NCBI RefSeq assembly: GCF_029931775.1
Contig: NC_079320.1
Coordinates: 46,858,021 to 46,922,020, forward strand
Source of the DNA: Euleptes europaea
Taxonomy: Eukaryota > Chordata > Lepidosauria > Squamata > Sphaerodactylidae
Direction: 5' to 3'
DNA: 64,000 bases
The position numbers and the translations under genes are program-made. The number at the start of each line of letters is the position of its first letter. Position 1 is the first letter of the stretch. Below, piece by piece: positions 34,958 to 54,307 of this stretch. Below the pieces are notes generated by a model. That model saw nothing but the letters and a program-made list of their open reading frames with translations. It did not search any database and was not told where the DNA came from.

Positions 34958-35114
34958 GGAGTAACACTGAAGGACACTGTCCTTCAGTGTTACTCCTCTG
35001 AAGATGCCTGCCACAGCTGCTGGCGAAACGTCAGGAAAGAAAATACCAAGACCACGGTCACACAGCCCGGATAACCTACAAGAACCAATGAACTCTGACC
35101 GTGAAAGCCTTCGA
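34958..35114 (+). mobile_element. Short hammerhead-bearing retroelement copy (157 bp)
   Basis: Flanked by an exact 12-bp duplication CATATGAAATAA (34946-34957 and 35115-35126). Layout: a hairpin (GTAACACTGAAGGACA mirrored around 34975), the hammerhead motif, then about 80 bp ending GAAAGCCTTCGA. No coding capacity. Further copies: 25527-25846 (two arms), 8735-8817 (truncated) and the duplicate at 58056-58212. Confidence 0.8.
34994..35036 (+). ncRNA. Candidate hammerhead ribozyme
   Basis: TCCT (34994-34997) pairs with AGGA (35033-35036) as stem I; CTGAAGA core at 34998-35004; stem II from GCCTGC (35006-35011) and GCTGGC (35019-35024) with one mismatch; GAAAC at 35025-35029 followed directly by GTC, giving cleavage after 35032. 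All conserved core bases (CUGANGA, GAAA, UH) are present. Confidence 0.65.
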
Positions 35115-35316
35115 CATATGAAATAACTTCCATTTTTAGAAGGATTTTTGTTTGCTTCATAGTTATGTTTTGTTGATGCTACACCATGCAGCTTTATGTT
35201 AAACTCAGTGGGAATTACTTCTGAGTAAACATGGGTAGGAGGATAAAAAGCAATAAATGAATATTGTCTTCTAGGAGCAAACTTTACTTGCCTAGCCAGA
35301 GGTCTTAAAAGGAATT

Positions 35317-35446
35317 CCATCCATCGATCCATTGATCCATCGATCCATCGATCCAGCGACCCAGCGACCCAGCGACCCAGCGATCCATCGATCCATCGAT
35401 CCATCCAGCGATCCATCCATCCATCGATCCATCCATCCATCCATCG
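35317..35446 (+). repeat. GATCCATC/CAGCGACC minisatellite
   Basis: About 130 bp of 4- and 8-bp units (ATCCATCG, with variants ACCCAGCG and ATCCATCC). Open frames across it (Trp-Met-Asp-Gly repeats on the minus strand) are artefacts. Duplicated at 58415-58544. Confidence 0.95.
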
Positions 35447-35579
35447 ACACTATTTGTAGCCCACCTTACCTCTGCAAACTCAAGGAGGAGAACAGAACAG
35501 CAAAAACTGCAAGGACACAAATCATAAGTGTTCAACAACAAGTTAAAACCAGTACATAAATAAAACACGTGGTTAAAAG

Positions 35580-36990
35580 CACACCAAAAACTGTTTATCC
35601 TCCATCAAAGGCCCTCTGGAAGGAACGATCTTCCACTCCATCCTAAATAGGACAAGTGAAGGTGTCTGCCACACCGACTGAGAAATCCCATGGCTGAACT
35701 GTTGCCAAATGGCCCATCCTAGGTGAGGACACTGGCAGGATACAGCTGTCTGAGGAGCTTAACTTGTGCAGAGGAGTATACTGGCAGATGTTGTTTGAGA
35801 GGTCTGAGCCAAGGAAGCCAGGTTTTGAAGGGCCTTAATAGTGATGTTCAGCACTCTGAATTCAATTGGAAACAACCGATGCAGTTGATGTAGCTCTGGC
35901 ATTAAACGTTTCAACCAGCTGACCACAGTCAGCAGTCTTGTTACCGCATTTTGCAACAAATGAAGGTTCCACCTAGAACACATAGTAATCCAACCTGGAG
36001 GTTACAGTAGTATGGATCAGCATAGCTAGGTCAGCACAGTCTAAATAGGGGCCAGCCATGAGCCAAATGTAATTTAATGAAGGCACTCCAAGCAACAGTA
36101 CCAACCTGTTTATTCATCAACAAGTCCGGGACCAAGAGCATGCCACGGTCTTAAATAACAGTAAGCTTAACCCTGCCAAAGGCTGGTAGACCATCCCTTC
36201 ACCACTCCAAGCACTCTGCCTTCCCAACTAGCATCACCTCTCCCTTACCTTGATTAAGCATCAATTTGTTCACACTCAGCCACTTGACCACAGCCTCAAG
36301 ATACTGGCCCAGGACATTCACAGCTGCTTCTGGAGGCTTAGACAGTGATATATAAAGCTGGATGTCATCTGCATATTTGGTGGAAGCTCACTCTGAAGGT
36401 CCTGATGATCTCAGCCAAAGGTTTTACATAAAGATTAAAGAGCTTTGGGGATACACTGGATCCTTTGGGCTCCCTATATAACAGGTCCCAACAAACTGTT
36501 TTCCCCCCTCTCCTGTGGCAACTCTTTGTTTCCTGCCAAAAAGAAATAAGCAACATCAATGTATGGCCGTCCCTTTTACCCTAAACACTGATTGCAGTTG
36601 ATCCACCAAAATGTATCATTGTCAGTCATATCAAATTGCTGCTGATAGGTCTAGAAATATCAACAGTGATGGACTGCCCTTATCCAACTGTATCCAGAGA
36701 TCATCCACCAAGGACAATTGGGCTATTTTACTCCTGAAACTCATCCTGAAGCCAAACTGAAATGGGTCAAGGGCAGATGTTTTATGCCTGCAGTTACTCC
36801 ACCACATAAATTCAGTTGCTTTGCTCAGAAATGAGAGATTGGACAGAGGTAGATAGTTGCCCACATCCAAAGATGATTTCTTAAGAAGAGCTTTAATCAT
36901 AGCTTCTTTCACCTGTGAAGGAAACTCCCCTTGAACGAGGGACATAATAATCTTCCCAAAAGAGGTATTTCCCAGCATGATTTTAACAGC
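35580..36990 (-). mobile_element. CR1-type LINE fossil (reverse transcriptase region), broken
   Basis: On the minus strand, in several frames: VKEAMIKALLKKSSLD...NYLPLSNLSFLSKATEF, DPFQFGFRMSF, LLIFLDLSAAI (fingers/palm), EPKGSSVSPKLFNLYVKPLAEIIR (region around the PQGS motif) and a later LLQNAVTRLLTVVS...MPELHQLHRLPIEFRV-like end. The order and phrases match CR1 ORF2. The frame is interrupted repeatedly. Duplicated at 58678-60088. Confidence 0.85.
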
Positions 36991-37820
36991 CAGCATGGAT
37001 CTAATTGGAAAGAGATGGTTTTTACAACCCCAGGCACTCTGTCAACATCAGTCAGTGAGATCAACCTGAAACTGGATAGTTTCCTTTTAATACTTAAATT
37101 AAAAACAAAAACATCCAGCCTGAAGATGAGTTCTAGTGAACTCAAAAGCTCACACACTGTTATGTATAATTTGTTTGATCCTAACAAAAAGCTTTTATTC
37201 TTAGATTTTAGATCTACTCTTAATAGCCAGAGGGAGGAAGAGGAAGCAGGCTCCTGTTCCCTGGGGCCAAATCAGGTGATAGCACCTGCCTAGGAGCTGG
37301 TGAGCTTAGCATGGCAGGAGAGGAGGCAGTCCCCTCACTCCTCACTGCTTCCTGAATCAACCTGTGAGCCAGTTTTCCACTGACAGTTTGAGCAGTGCTC
37401 CACCCGCCTGGCCAGAGCTCAGCAAGCTCTCATGCCATTTTGGTTCTTATGCTGAACCTATGGGATGGACTTACTGTGCATTCCTGAGGGGGGGCGAATC
37501 CTCTCAGGAGGCGGAGTGACCTCGCAGCCAGCATAAGTGTGTCTTATCATGGGACAAGACGCACACACTGGTGGCGAGGGCAGTTCCATCGGTGCCCGAG
37601 TGCCTCACCCCTTGCCAGTGAAGTGTCCCCGTGGCGCAGGCCACGGCGGAGACTTGCGGCACCAGCGTGGGGGGCATTCCCAAGGTGGGCCAGGGGGCGG
37701 AGCTGCTGTTAGGCAGCTCACTATGCCCTTTCGGTCCGGGATGCCGGCAGCCAGGACAGTGTTGCTGCGCTTGCTTTTTAGCAGGCGCAGCCTCGCTGTT
37801 TTCAATGGGACTTTTAGCAA
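36991..37820. other. Intergenic sequence, GC-richer from 37300
   Basis: No gene recognised. Around 37480-37760 there is GC-rich sequence with 'CAGGAGGCGGAGTGACC'-like phrases that may be older repeat DNA. Open frames here have no recognisable domain. Confidence 0.3.
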
Positions 37821-37930
37821 GTCCAATTGCCGAAGTGGCCCTTTTCTCCAGGAGAACTGATCTCTATCGGCTGGAGATCAGTTGTAATAGCAAGAGATCT
37901 CCAGCTAGTACCTGGAGGTTGGCAACCCTA
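37821..37930 (+). mobile_element. hAT element fragment, GGGTTGCCA family (3' part)
   Basis: From 'GTCCAATTGCCGAAGTGG' through 'GAACTGATCTCTATCGGCTG' to 'GGAGGTTGGCAACCCTA' it matches the 3' half of 27140-27348; the 5' half is missing. Duplicated at 60919-61028. Confidence 0.85.
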
Positions 37931-39528
37931 GATGGACTGCAAGAAGAGATGCAAATGAGAACCTTCAGTGGTAGTCTGCGAAACAATTTTGGATAGGGAT
38001 TTCTCAGATTTAATGTACATGAGTTTATATGCAGGCAGTGCAATTTACAATGGCTGTTTGACTTTTTATAGTGTCAATTTTTCTAAGCCACCTTAAGGCA
38101 AGTTATACATTTTTAAACGCACAAATGGTTTAATGTCATAATCCAAACTGGGAAACTATGATTAGAGCTTTCCCTTCAAGCCAGGATTGCAAACTATGGT
38201 TTGATGGGGTGGGGAGTTCGGCTCTGCTTCTACTTTGTACATTATTATTTGAAGCTGTGTGTGAGAGGAAGAAGGAGTTTGCTCTTTGTTTCTGCACTTT
38301 AAATGATGGTTTGGAGAGGTGTCCGAACTGAGCAAATATTTTTTTTAAGCGAAGAGTTGCTTTTTTCCGAAGTGTCCTAGTCCTGTCTTTGCTCCCCCCC
38401 CCACTTTTTTTTAACTAACCAGTTGGTCGTTTGCAGATCTTTGAACTTTAATCCTCCCACTGAGAATGAGTATCTGATTGGGTTATTAATATTGCATCAA
38501 CTCTTATCCATATTTGCCTAACCTTGAGTTATTGAATCTCCATTTACTTAAAGCAGACTATAAATTGGATGTGGAGGTTAAATTCAAAGGTTACTGTGTC
38601 TGTGGAAATTACAAAATACTCAGGGAACAAGGGAACCACTGGCGCTTAACTGCAGAGGAGATAAAGATATTGATGCTTTTATGACAGAAATGGTCATTCA
38701 AAATATTCCTTCCTGCCCATTCAAATTTCAGAGGCAATAAATATATCTAAGCAGCCTCTAGAACAGATCCAGAGGGATGGCTGAAGTTAAGGATATTAAT
38801 TCCTTTTATAGAATAGACAAAAACATTTTAATACACATAGAAGTCCACAAATAAGTGGATATGAATGATCCAAATTGTTTGAAGTTATTTTCACTTCCTT
38901 GTTAATGGCCACAATGAAACAAGCCCTACTTTCCCCCACCTTTTTGCTTGTCCTGAACTATTTGCCGACTATTATGTGAGGGTCCTGACGGTCGGCTGGC
39001 TCTGCAGCGACCCCTATGCTGCAAATGAGTACCATTCTGCATTGTTGTCTAATGTTTATTGGGATGTAAAATCGTTGAAAGTGTCAACTGTTTTATTTTT
39101 ACCATGTTATTGAAATTTTTATTGTGTTTATTACATTGATTATCATGTTGTGAGCCCTCCTGAGCCCGGGGAGGCTGGGGAGTGAGGGTGGGATACAAAA
39201 CTAACTAAATAAATTTTGGACACAAGGACTTTGCAGCTGTAAAGGGAGTCTGATAGGATTCATTTGGAAAAACCCTTGTTCCCCAGTCCTTCTCCTTGAA
39301 TACAAATTAGGAATTTGAGTTATATCCTTGTGTGTTAGATCCAACAGCCATGTACTTGTGGTTAAGCTGACCACATAGGATTTGTGTTTTTATTCTTCAA
39401 AGAGAAGTGTCCCTAGCCCTCACTGAGGATACAGCCAAAGGGAGAGAATCATGCACCCATGGCCACTGCTGAGCAGGGCACTGTCTCAAACCAAATACAC
39501 AAAGCTACGAGAAAATGACTCTTTAGAG
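37931..39528. other. Intergenic sequence with a LINE 3' end
   Basis: 38125-38340 contains mirrored motifs (AATGGTTTAATG, CAAACTATGGTTTGATGG) of an unassigned repeat. 39045-39215 looks like a plus-strand CR1 3' end ('GTTGTGAGCCCTCCTGAGCC', then 'GTGGGATACAAAACTAACT'). No gene is seen. Confidence 0.45.
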
Positions 39529-40861
39529 CAGTGGTTCCCAACCGGTGGTCCGCAGACCCCTGGGGGTCCGCGAGAACTAAACCAGGGGTCCACGAAACAA
39601 AGTTATACTGGTGGTCCGTGGACCACCAGGGGTCCGGCACACAGCTCTCTCCCTCTCTCTCAGTTGAGCTGTGGCCGCGGCTCAGGGGCCGTGTGTGAGG
39701 TAAAGCACCCTCCTCCTCCCCCACTTTCCCTCTCCTCACAGCGTGGCCAGGTTTTGCACGCGGCACTCGAGGGCCGGCGTCGCTAAGGCATGCGGCGGCA
39801 GCAGCCAATCAGCAGGCGGGATTTTCCCGCTGGTTTTGGCTGGCGGAGGAGGCTGAGGTGCTGAGGACGGGCGGATGGCAGGCCCCCCGGGGAGGGAAGG
39901 TAGGAAGGAGCCCAGGCGGCGGCAGCAAGGAGGAGGAGGTCTTGGATTTGCCTTCCTCCTCGGCCTCCACCCCGTTCCCTCTTTATAGGGCCGTCCCCCT
40001 CTTAAACGCCTCCCCTGCCCCCACACTGGGCTGGGCCGGGACTTCCGTCAGTCTGACCCTTCGCCTTCCGCCCCACCCATGTCCCGTCCAGGCTCATCTG
40101 ACGCCCAGCTGGCCAACGGGCCGCTCAGAAGCTGGCGGCACGTGTCTTCTCCTCCCCCTCGCTTGTCCTCCTGTCTCCCGGCCGTTTGTGGGGAGGTCCC
40201 TCGCTGTGCTTCTCTCTCGTGACGGCTTCCTAGAGGAGAGGGGACGTTTTGGCAAGGGACTGGCTGGGCCTCGGTTCCCCCCGGCCCCCAGGCCGCTCAC
40301 GCGGCCACTGTCCTCCCTCGCCGGCAACGCGGCCGAAGGAGCGCTTGTTGGCGCGCGTGCTGCCCTCCCGGCTCCCTCCGTCGGGGACAGAAGACGCCCC
40401 CCCGGGCTAGCCTCCAGGCATGGGTTGCCCCCCTGTGCGGTAAGTGTGCGGCGTTGTAGAGGGCCCGCGACGGAAGGGCTAACAGCCGTCGCGGGACGGG
40501 GTTATTGGCCATTTGTGAATGGGAGGTTTTGCCTTGGATTTGCCACTCAGATGCACGTTTTCCCCATCCAGATTCTCAAAAAGCTGCATGGGGGGTTATT
40601 GGTCATCTGTGAATGAGAGGTTTTGCCTTGGATTTGCCTTTCAATAAAAAGTTGTTTGTATCATTGAAAGCTCTGCTATTGTGTTTTTTCTTTTAAGGCA
40701 AAAGATGTTAACATATGAGTTGTTTTTTCTAAACTAAAACCTCAGTATTCAGGTTAAATTGCTGCATTGGCACTCAGAAATTTTATTTTGAACCTTGGGG
40801 TCCCTGCACCGAACAAAAAAGTTCTAGTGGTCCCTGGTCAAAAAATGGTTGGGAACCACTG
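39529..40861 (+). mobile_element. Non-autonomous hAT element with GC-rich, CpG-island-like interior (1.33 kb)
   Basis: Ends CAGTGGTTCCCAACC and GGTTGGGAACCACTG form the terminal inverted repeat; the flanks are an exact 8-bp duplication CTTTAGAG (39521-39528 and 40862-40869). The interior (about 39660-40520) is very GC- and CpG-rich and contains a CCAAT box (CAGCCAATCAG) beside GCGGGATTTTCCCGC, an E2F-like palindrome, then a direct repeat (GTTTTGCCTTGGATTTGCC at about 40526 and 40619). No transposase. A 252-codon open frame through the GC-rich part has no recognisable domain. Duplicated at 62627-63960. Confidence 0.9.
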
Positions 40862-40901
40862 CTTTAGAGCATCTTTGTCCTTTTTTCTCCAGCTGCCCAA
40901 G

Positions 40902-41348
40902 ATGACCTCCAGCCTCTTACTGTCTGAGCTGCCAAGTGATTGCAACCAGGTTGCACCTTTAGAACAGATGCAATGAACTGGTAACTACTGGGATGATGTT
41001 GTGGACTTTTTTGGAACATGTTGGCTGCATTCCCTTTGGAAACCTTCCCTTTGACACCCTTTTTTCCTCTTGTTTTTAGTCGTGTGGAATGTCACTGGTG
41101 ACTATGCTGACTTGTTTGTGGCAGGTAGGATGAGAAGTGCAGTGGTGAGTTTAATTCTACAGTGTGTGTGTGTGTGTGTTATGCATATACCTTTATACTG
41201 TCTGTCCTGCATTGTGCAGACCCAAAATGGTTTACACACACACACATTCAAGAACACATCACCAGGAGAATGGAAAAAACATAAGAAAACATAAAGAAAT
41301 GGTCCCATGAGACCAATCTGGCCTACTGTAGCTTCTCTATTCAAGTGA
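40902..41348. other. Intergenic sequence with TG/CA microsatellites
   Basis: Nothing named except (TG)n near 41163 and (CA)n near 41235. Lies between the duplicated segment and the SINE. Confidence 0.4.
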
Positions 41349-41690
41349 GAGCCAGCATGGTGTAGTGGTTAAGAGTGGTGGTTGGAGCGGTGGAGTCTGA
41401 TCTGGAGAACTGGGTTTGATTCCCCACTCCTCCACATGAGCAGCAGAAGCTAATCTGGTGAACTGGATTTGTTTCCCCACTCCTACACACAAAGCCAGCT
41501 GGGTGACCTTGAGCAAGTTACAGCTCTGTTAGAGCTCTCTCAGCCTCACCTACCTCATAGGGTGTCTTCTGTGGCGAGGGGAAGGGAAGGTGATTGTAAG
41601 CCGGTTTGAGTCTCCCTTAAGTGGTAGAGAAAGTCGACATATAAAAACCAACTCTTCTGCTTCTTCTGCTTCTTGTTCTTTTTCTTGTTC
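41349..41690 (+). repeat. Sauria-type SINE with BovB-like tail
   Basis: tRNA-like head AGAGCCAGCATGGTGTAGTGG (A box) with GGGTTTGATTCCCC (B box, 41412-41425), an internally duplicated 'CCCCACTCCT.CACA' block, then the tail GTAAGCCGGTTTGAGTCTCC ... 'AAAACCAACTCTTCTTC'-like ending in CTT repeats. The tail is of BovB LINE type, the usual mobiliser. Near full length. Confidence 0.9.
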
Positions 41691-44334
41691 TTCTTTCAAC
41701 TCTTCTACATAGCTGCTATCCAAAAGTATCAATGCAAATCCTGAAAAGATCTTCAGTCTTTAAGGATGAACAGGGCCAGCAGCTAAGTCACCTTCACTGG
41801 TGAACTCTGGGCTTTTCAAGTATCTGGAAAGAGGGAGGGGCAAATTCTCAGCCAATCTTTCCCTGTTGGCCCAGATACCTTTTCTAATTGATCATGTTCC
41901 CCTTTCCCTTCTCCCAAGTTTATCAAGATTATTATGGCTAAAGCATGTCCTTCCGTACTGAATGGGTCCTGAGTATATTTAGGATGAGAAAAGCTGCTCA
42001 CCCTCAGTATTTGCTATGAGAAACCAGAGCCTCCAAATGCTGAAGGTATTAAAACCAGAATAGGTAATTGTGTCCTATGAACACTGGTGTCACTGCTGAA
42101 ACACAAGTTTTCTGTATATGTTTCCCTGTATACCTCACCTGCAAACCTTGTATTCTTGACAAAGCAAAAACAGTTACATCAGCCAATACAAGACAATCAA
42201 CTCTCCTACTGGTTCAACAGAAGGGAGGCTCAATTGCCTCACCTTTTACTCAATGGCCTAGTTAGCTGACCAAAAAAGCAAGATATCTTTTGGCTTGAAA
42301 TACTCTTGAGGTTGTCAGCAGTTGAGAAATACCCAGTTCAGTCAGTCATTATCACTGCCAGAAGCTGGCCTTCTGAGCACATGCTCAAGGCTCACAGGGA
42401 AAGAGCTGGAATCTTCTATCTGCCATCTTGCTGTTGCAACCACTGCGTGTAACTGCAACAGTTAAAGAAGTAAACCACTTCCTTGCTCACAGAGGGAAAT
42501 GAGTGCTCACAGTGTTCTTGTTTGTATATTTATTTAGACAAAGCTGCTTTATGTCAGTGTGTCTGACTGGCAGTAGCTCTCCAAGGTTTCAGGCTGAACG
42601 AAGTCTCTACTAGTACCTGATGCCTGAAATCCTCTAGCTGGGGGATATGATTGCCAAATCTAGGTGGGGAAATTCCTGGAGAATTAGGGGCGGAACCTGG
42701 GGAGGGGAGGGTTTGGGGAGGGGAGGGCATTGCTTTGCCATAGCTGGCCCTTCCACCTGCTCTATGAACCCAACAGAAAAAATATTAACTCGCAAAAGAG
42801 GTGCTTTCCTTGTCTCATTGTTAATTCTAGAAGGAGAGGCTACAGGATGAGTCTTCTAATCTCCTAGCTTTACCTCTCTGCCTGTCTGCCAAAGCTGAGT
42901 ATGTCCATTTGAGCCAACTGGATCACATTTATATATTCTTTCACTACTCCCTGAGAACTGTAGTGCAATCTGGTAAGATCTGAGTATGTGCCAGCATGAC
43001 AAATGTCACCGACTGGCCAGTTCCATCAACCATGCAGCAAAAGCAGCACACATACTCTGAACATGTGTGTGTAAAGTGCTGTCAAGTCGTGACCGACTTA
43101 TGGTGACCCCAGAAAGGGTCTTTCAAGCAAGTGATTGAGCAGATTTGGTTTGCCATTGCCTTCCTCTGCAGAGTCTTCCTTGGAGGTCTCCCTTCCAAGT
43201 ACTGACCCTGCTTAGCTTCCGAATCTGACGAGATCAGACTGTACCATGCTGCCTTCCCTCCCACTCGTAATATAGCTGTTTTAAAAAATGCAACACCTGC
43301 CCAGGATGACCCTTTTAAATGTTTGAATGTCTGCTTTATAAACATTGAATCATCTCCACATGGAGCCACTGAAACGTATCTGTGGGTGGTGTTAGAGGTT
43401 CTAGCTATAGTTTGTTATGTTTTGATTTTGAGAACATTATGCATGAGGTTAGTCCTATCTAACTGATAGTATTCTGGGAAAGGTTTTTTAGGCATCTTGT
43501 GAAACAGTTACATCACAAAATGCAAGTGGGCCTTTCAGTATGGAGGATGTGAGATTATTCACTCTGAGCTCTCTGTACTTTCGGCAGAAATCCATACCGC
43601 TTGGGGCAAATACAGTTTCTTGCTAACAGTTCCTGCTGGTATAAGAAACGTCCTGGGCTGAACAGGCTTACCTCTGAGATGATTTGAAAAATGGTATAAT
43701 TTATTTGGGTGCTATCCCAAAGACTCAGATGTAATTGGTGAAAAGAGAGTCTGTATCATTTAGTTCAGCAAGTGCTTAGTTAATGATTAGGAAGAGTTGA
43801 GTAATGACGTTCAACAAACACAACTGTTTGGGGGAAAGTAGTTAGAGTTCAAAATTCCTTTTTAGTTAAAGTACTTTTCAGCCTAGCTAACATACGCTTT
43901 AAAAAAATCAAATTTAATGTAGAGATACAGGCATTTGATGGCTCTAATGACAGCCTTGATTCCAGAAAGCCCTTGCCATTATCTTCATTATATAAACATA
44001 TTAATTTCTGAATTGCTTTTGCATTTTTTTAAACTTAGGACAGTCTTTCTTTAGCAATGACGGATACACAATAACACCCTTCATTTTGTGTGTGTTTTTC
44101 GTTCTACTTTGATCTCCATCCCTTTGCATGACTGAAAATGGTTAGAGGAACTGCAGAGGAACTTTTGACCTTTGTGAGTATTTCTTCAGTGCATGTTGGG
44201 GTTGACCGAAAGAATTGATCAGTTGACAAAACAAATACTTCATGGAGTTTGTTTCAGAGTAACTTCTGTAATTATGACTACAGGGATGGGCCGATAAAGA
44301 AGCAGGGATTGGTCTAAATCCTAGGATCATCTTA
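41691..44334. other. Intergenic sequence upstream of TDO2
   Basis: Includes a SINE body remnant (42536-42640, minus strand), a partial hAT fragment of the GGGTTGCCA family (about 42650-42740) and a 5S SINE (43062-43262). The remaining sequence appears unique; the last ~1 kb before TDO2 would hold its regulatory region, but no liver-factor or glucocorticoid site could be assigned by eye. Confidence 0.45.
43062..43262 (-). repeat. 5S-rRNA-derived SINE
   Basis: On the minus strand, 5S-like sequence (GATCTCGTCAGATTCGGAAG, then CTAAGCAGGGTCAGTACTTG) is followed by the same body and tail as 1-176, ending in TG/CA repeats. This copy keeps more of the 5S head. Confidence 0.87.
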
Positions 44335-44344
44335 CATAAAAAGG
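44335..44344 (+). promoter_or_regulatory. TDO2: TATA-like box of TDO2
   Basis: CATAAAAAGG lies about 60 bp before the ATG, leaving room for a transcription start near 44367 and a short 5' UTR. Position-based inference. Confidence 0.45.
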
Positions 44345-44395
44345 AGACTGCCCTCTGCTTAAGGGGAGCTCAGTGCATTATTGGATTCTGGAGTC

Positions 44396-53898
<9,503 letters not shown>

Positions 53899-54307
53899 AT
53901 TAATTTACAAACTCATTTTTCTGCATACTTGGGAAGTCCTCCCAACTGTGTAAAAACCCTGTCTGGCCTGCAGGTGTCCCTGTCTTAATAACTTTGATGC
54001 TTAATGGGGGCCCAGCCACATTTTTCTTAAAATATAGTGATATTTAACTAAACAAGATGATGTTTTTAAATCTTGTTCCTTATTACATTATATGTGAATG
54101 ATAGACTCTAAGCAAGCTGACTAATTGCCTTGGGCTAAAATTACTAATGTTTGTGAAGCTGGAGGCAAAATCTATTTATTGTAAATATCTGGGCTAAAGG
54201 ACCATGTTTCATTCAGGTTACCCTAAGTGTGTGCTATTAACCATCAAGATTCAGCATTGCATTTCCAGAACATTTTCAACAGATGGTTAAGTTCATATTG
54301 GATCAAC

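Larger units (their letters stand above)
30801..40901 (+). repeat. Duplicated segment, copy 1
   Basis: Recurs in the same orientation at 53899-64000. Left edge is sharp: base 30800 (C) differs from 53898 (G), and from 30801 on the copies agree. It contains ASIC5 exons 4-1 and most of the ASIC5-TDO2 intergenic region. Four differences noticed: A/G at 36247, A/G at 37076, T/C at 39854, and a 7 versus 8 C run near 40400. Confidence 0.97.

Noticed and set aside
34931-35440. 169-codon frame with WMDGW-type repeats (also 58029-58538)
   Set aside because: Produced by the GATCCATC minisatellite and the adjoining hammerhead element; not a repeat protein.
35317-35446. CRISPR-like array
   Set aside because: Units of 4-8 bp without unique spacers in a vertebrate genome; a plain minisatellite.
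39858-40616. 252-codon open frame
   Set aside because: Lies wholly inside a non-autonomous hAT element in very GC-rich sequence, where stops are rare by chance; no domain is visible.
41349-41430. tRNA gene
   Set aside because: A and B boxes are present, but the sequence continues into a BovB-type SINE body and does not close an acceptor stem.
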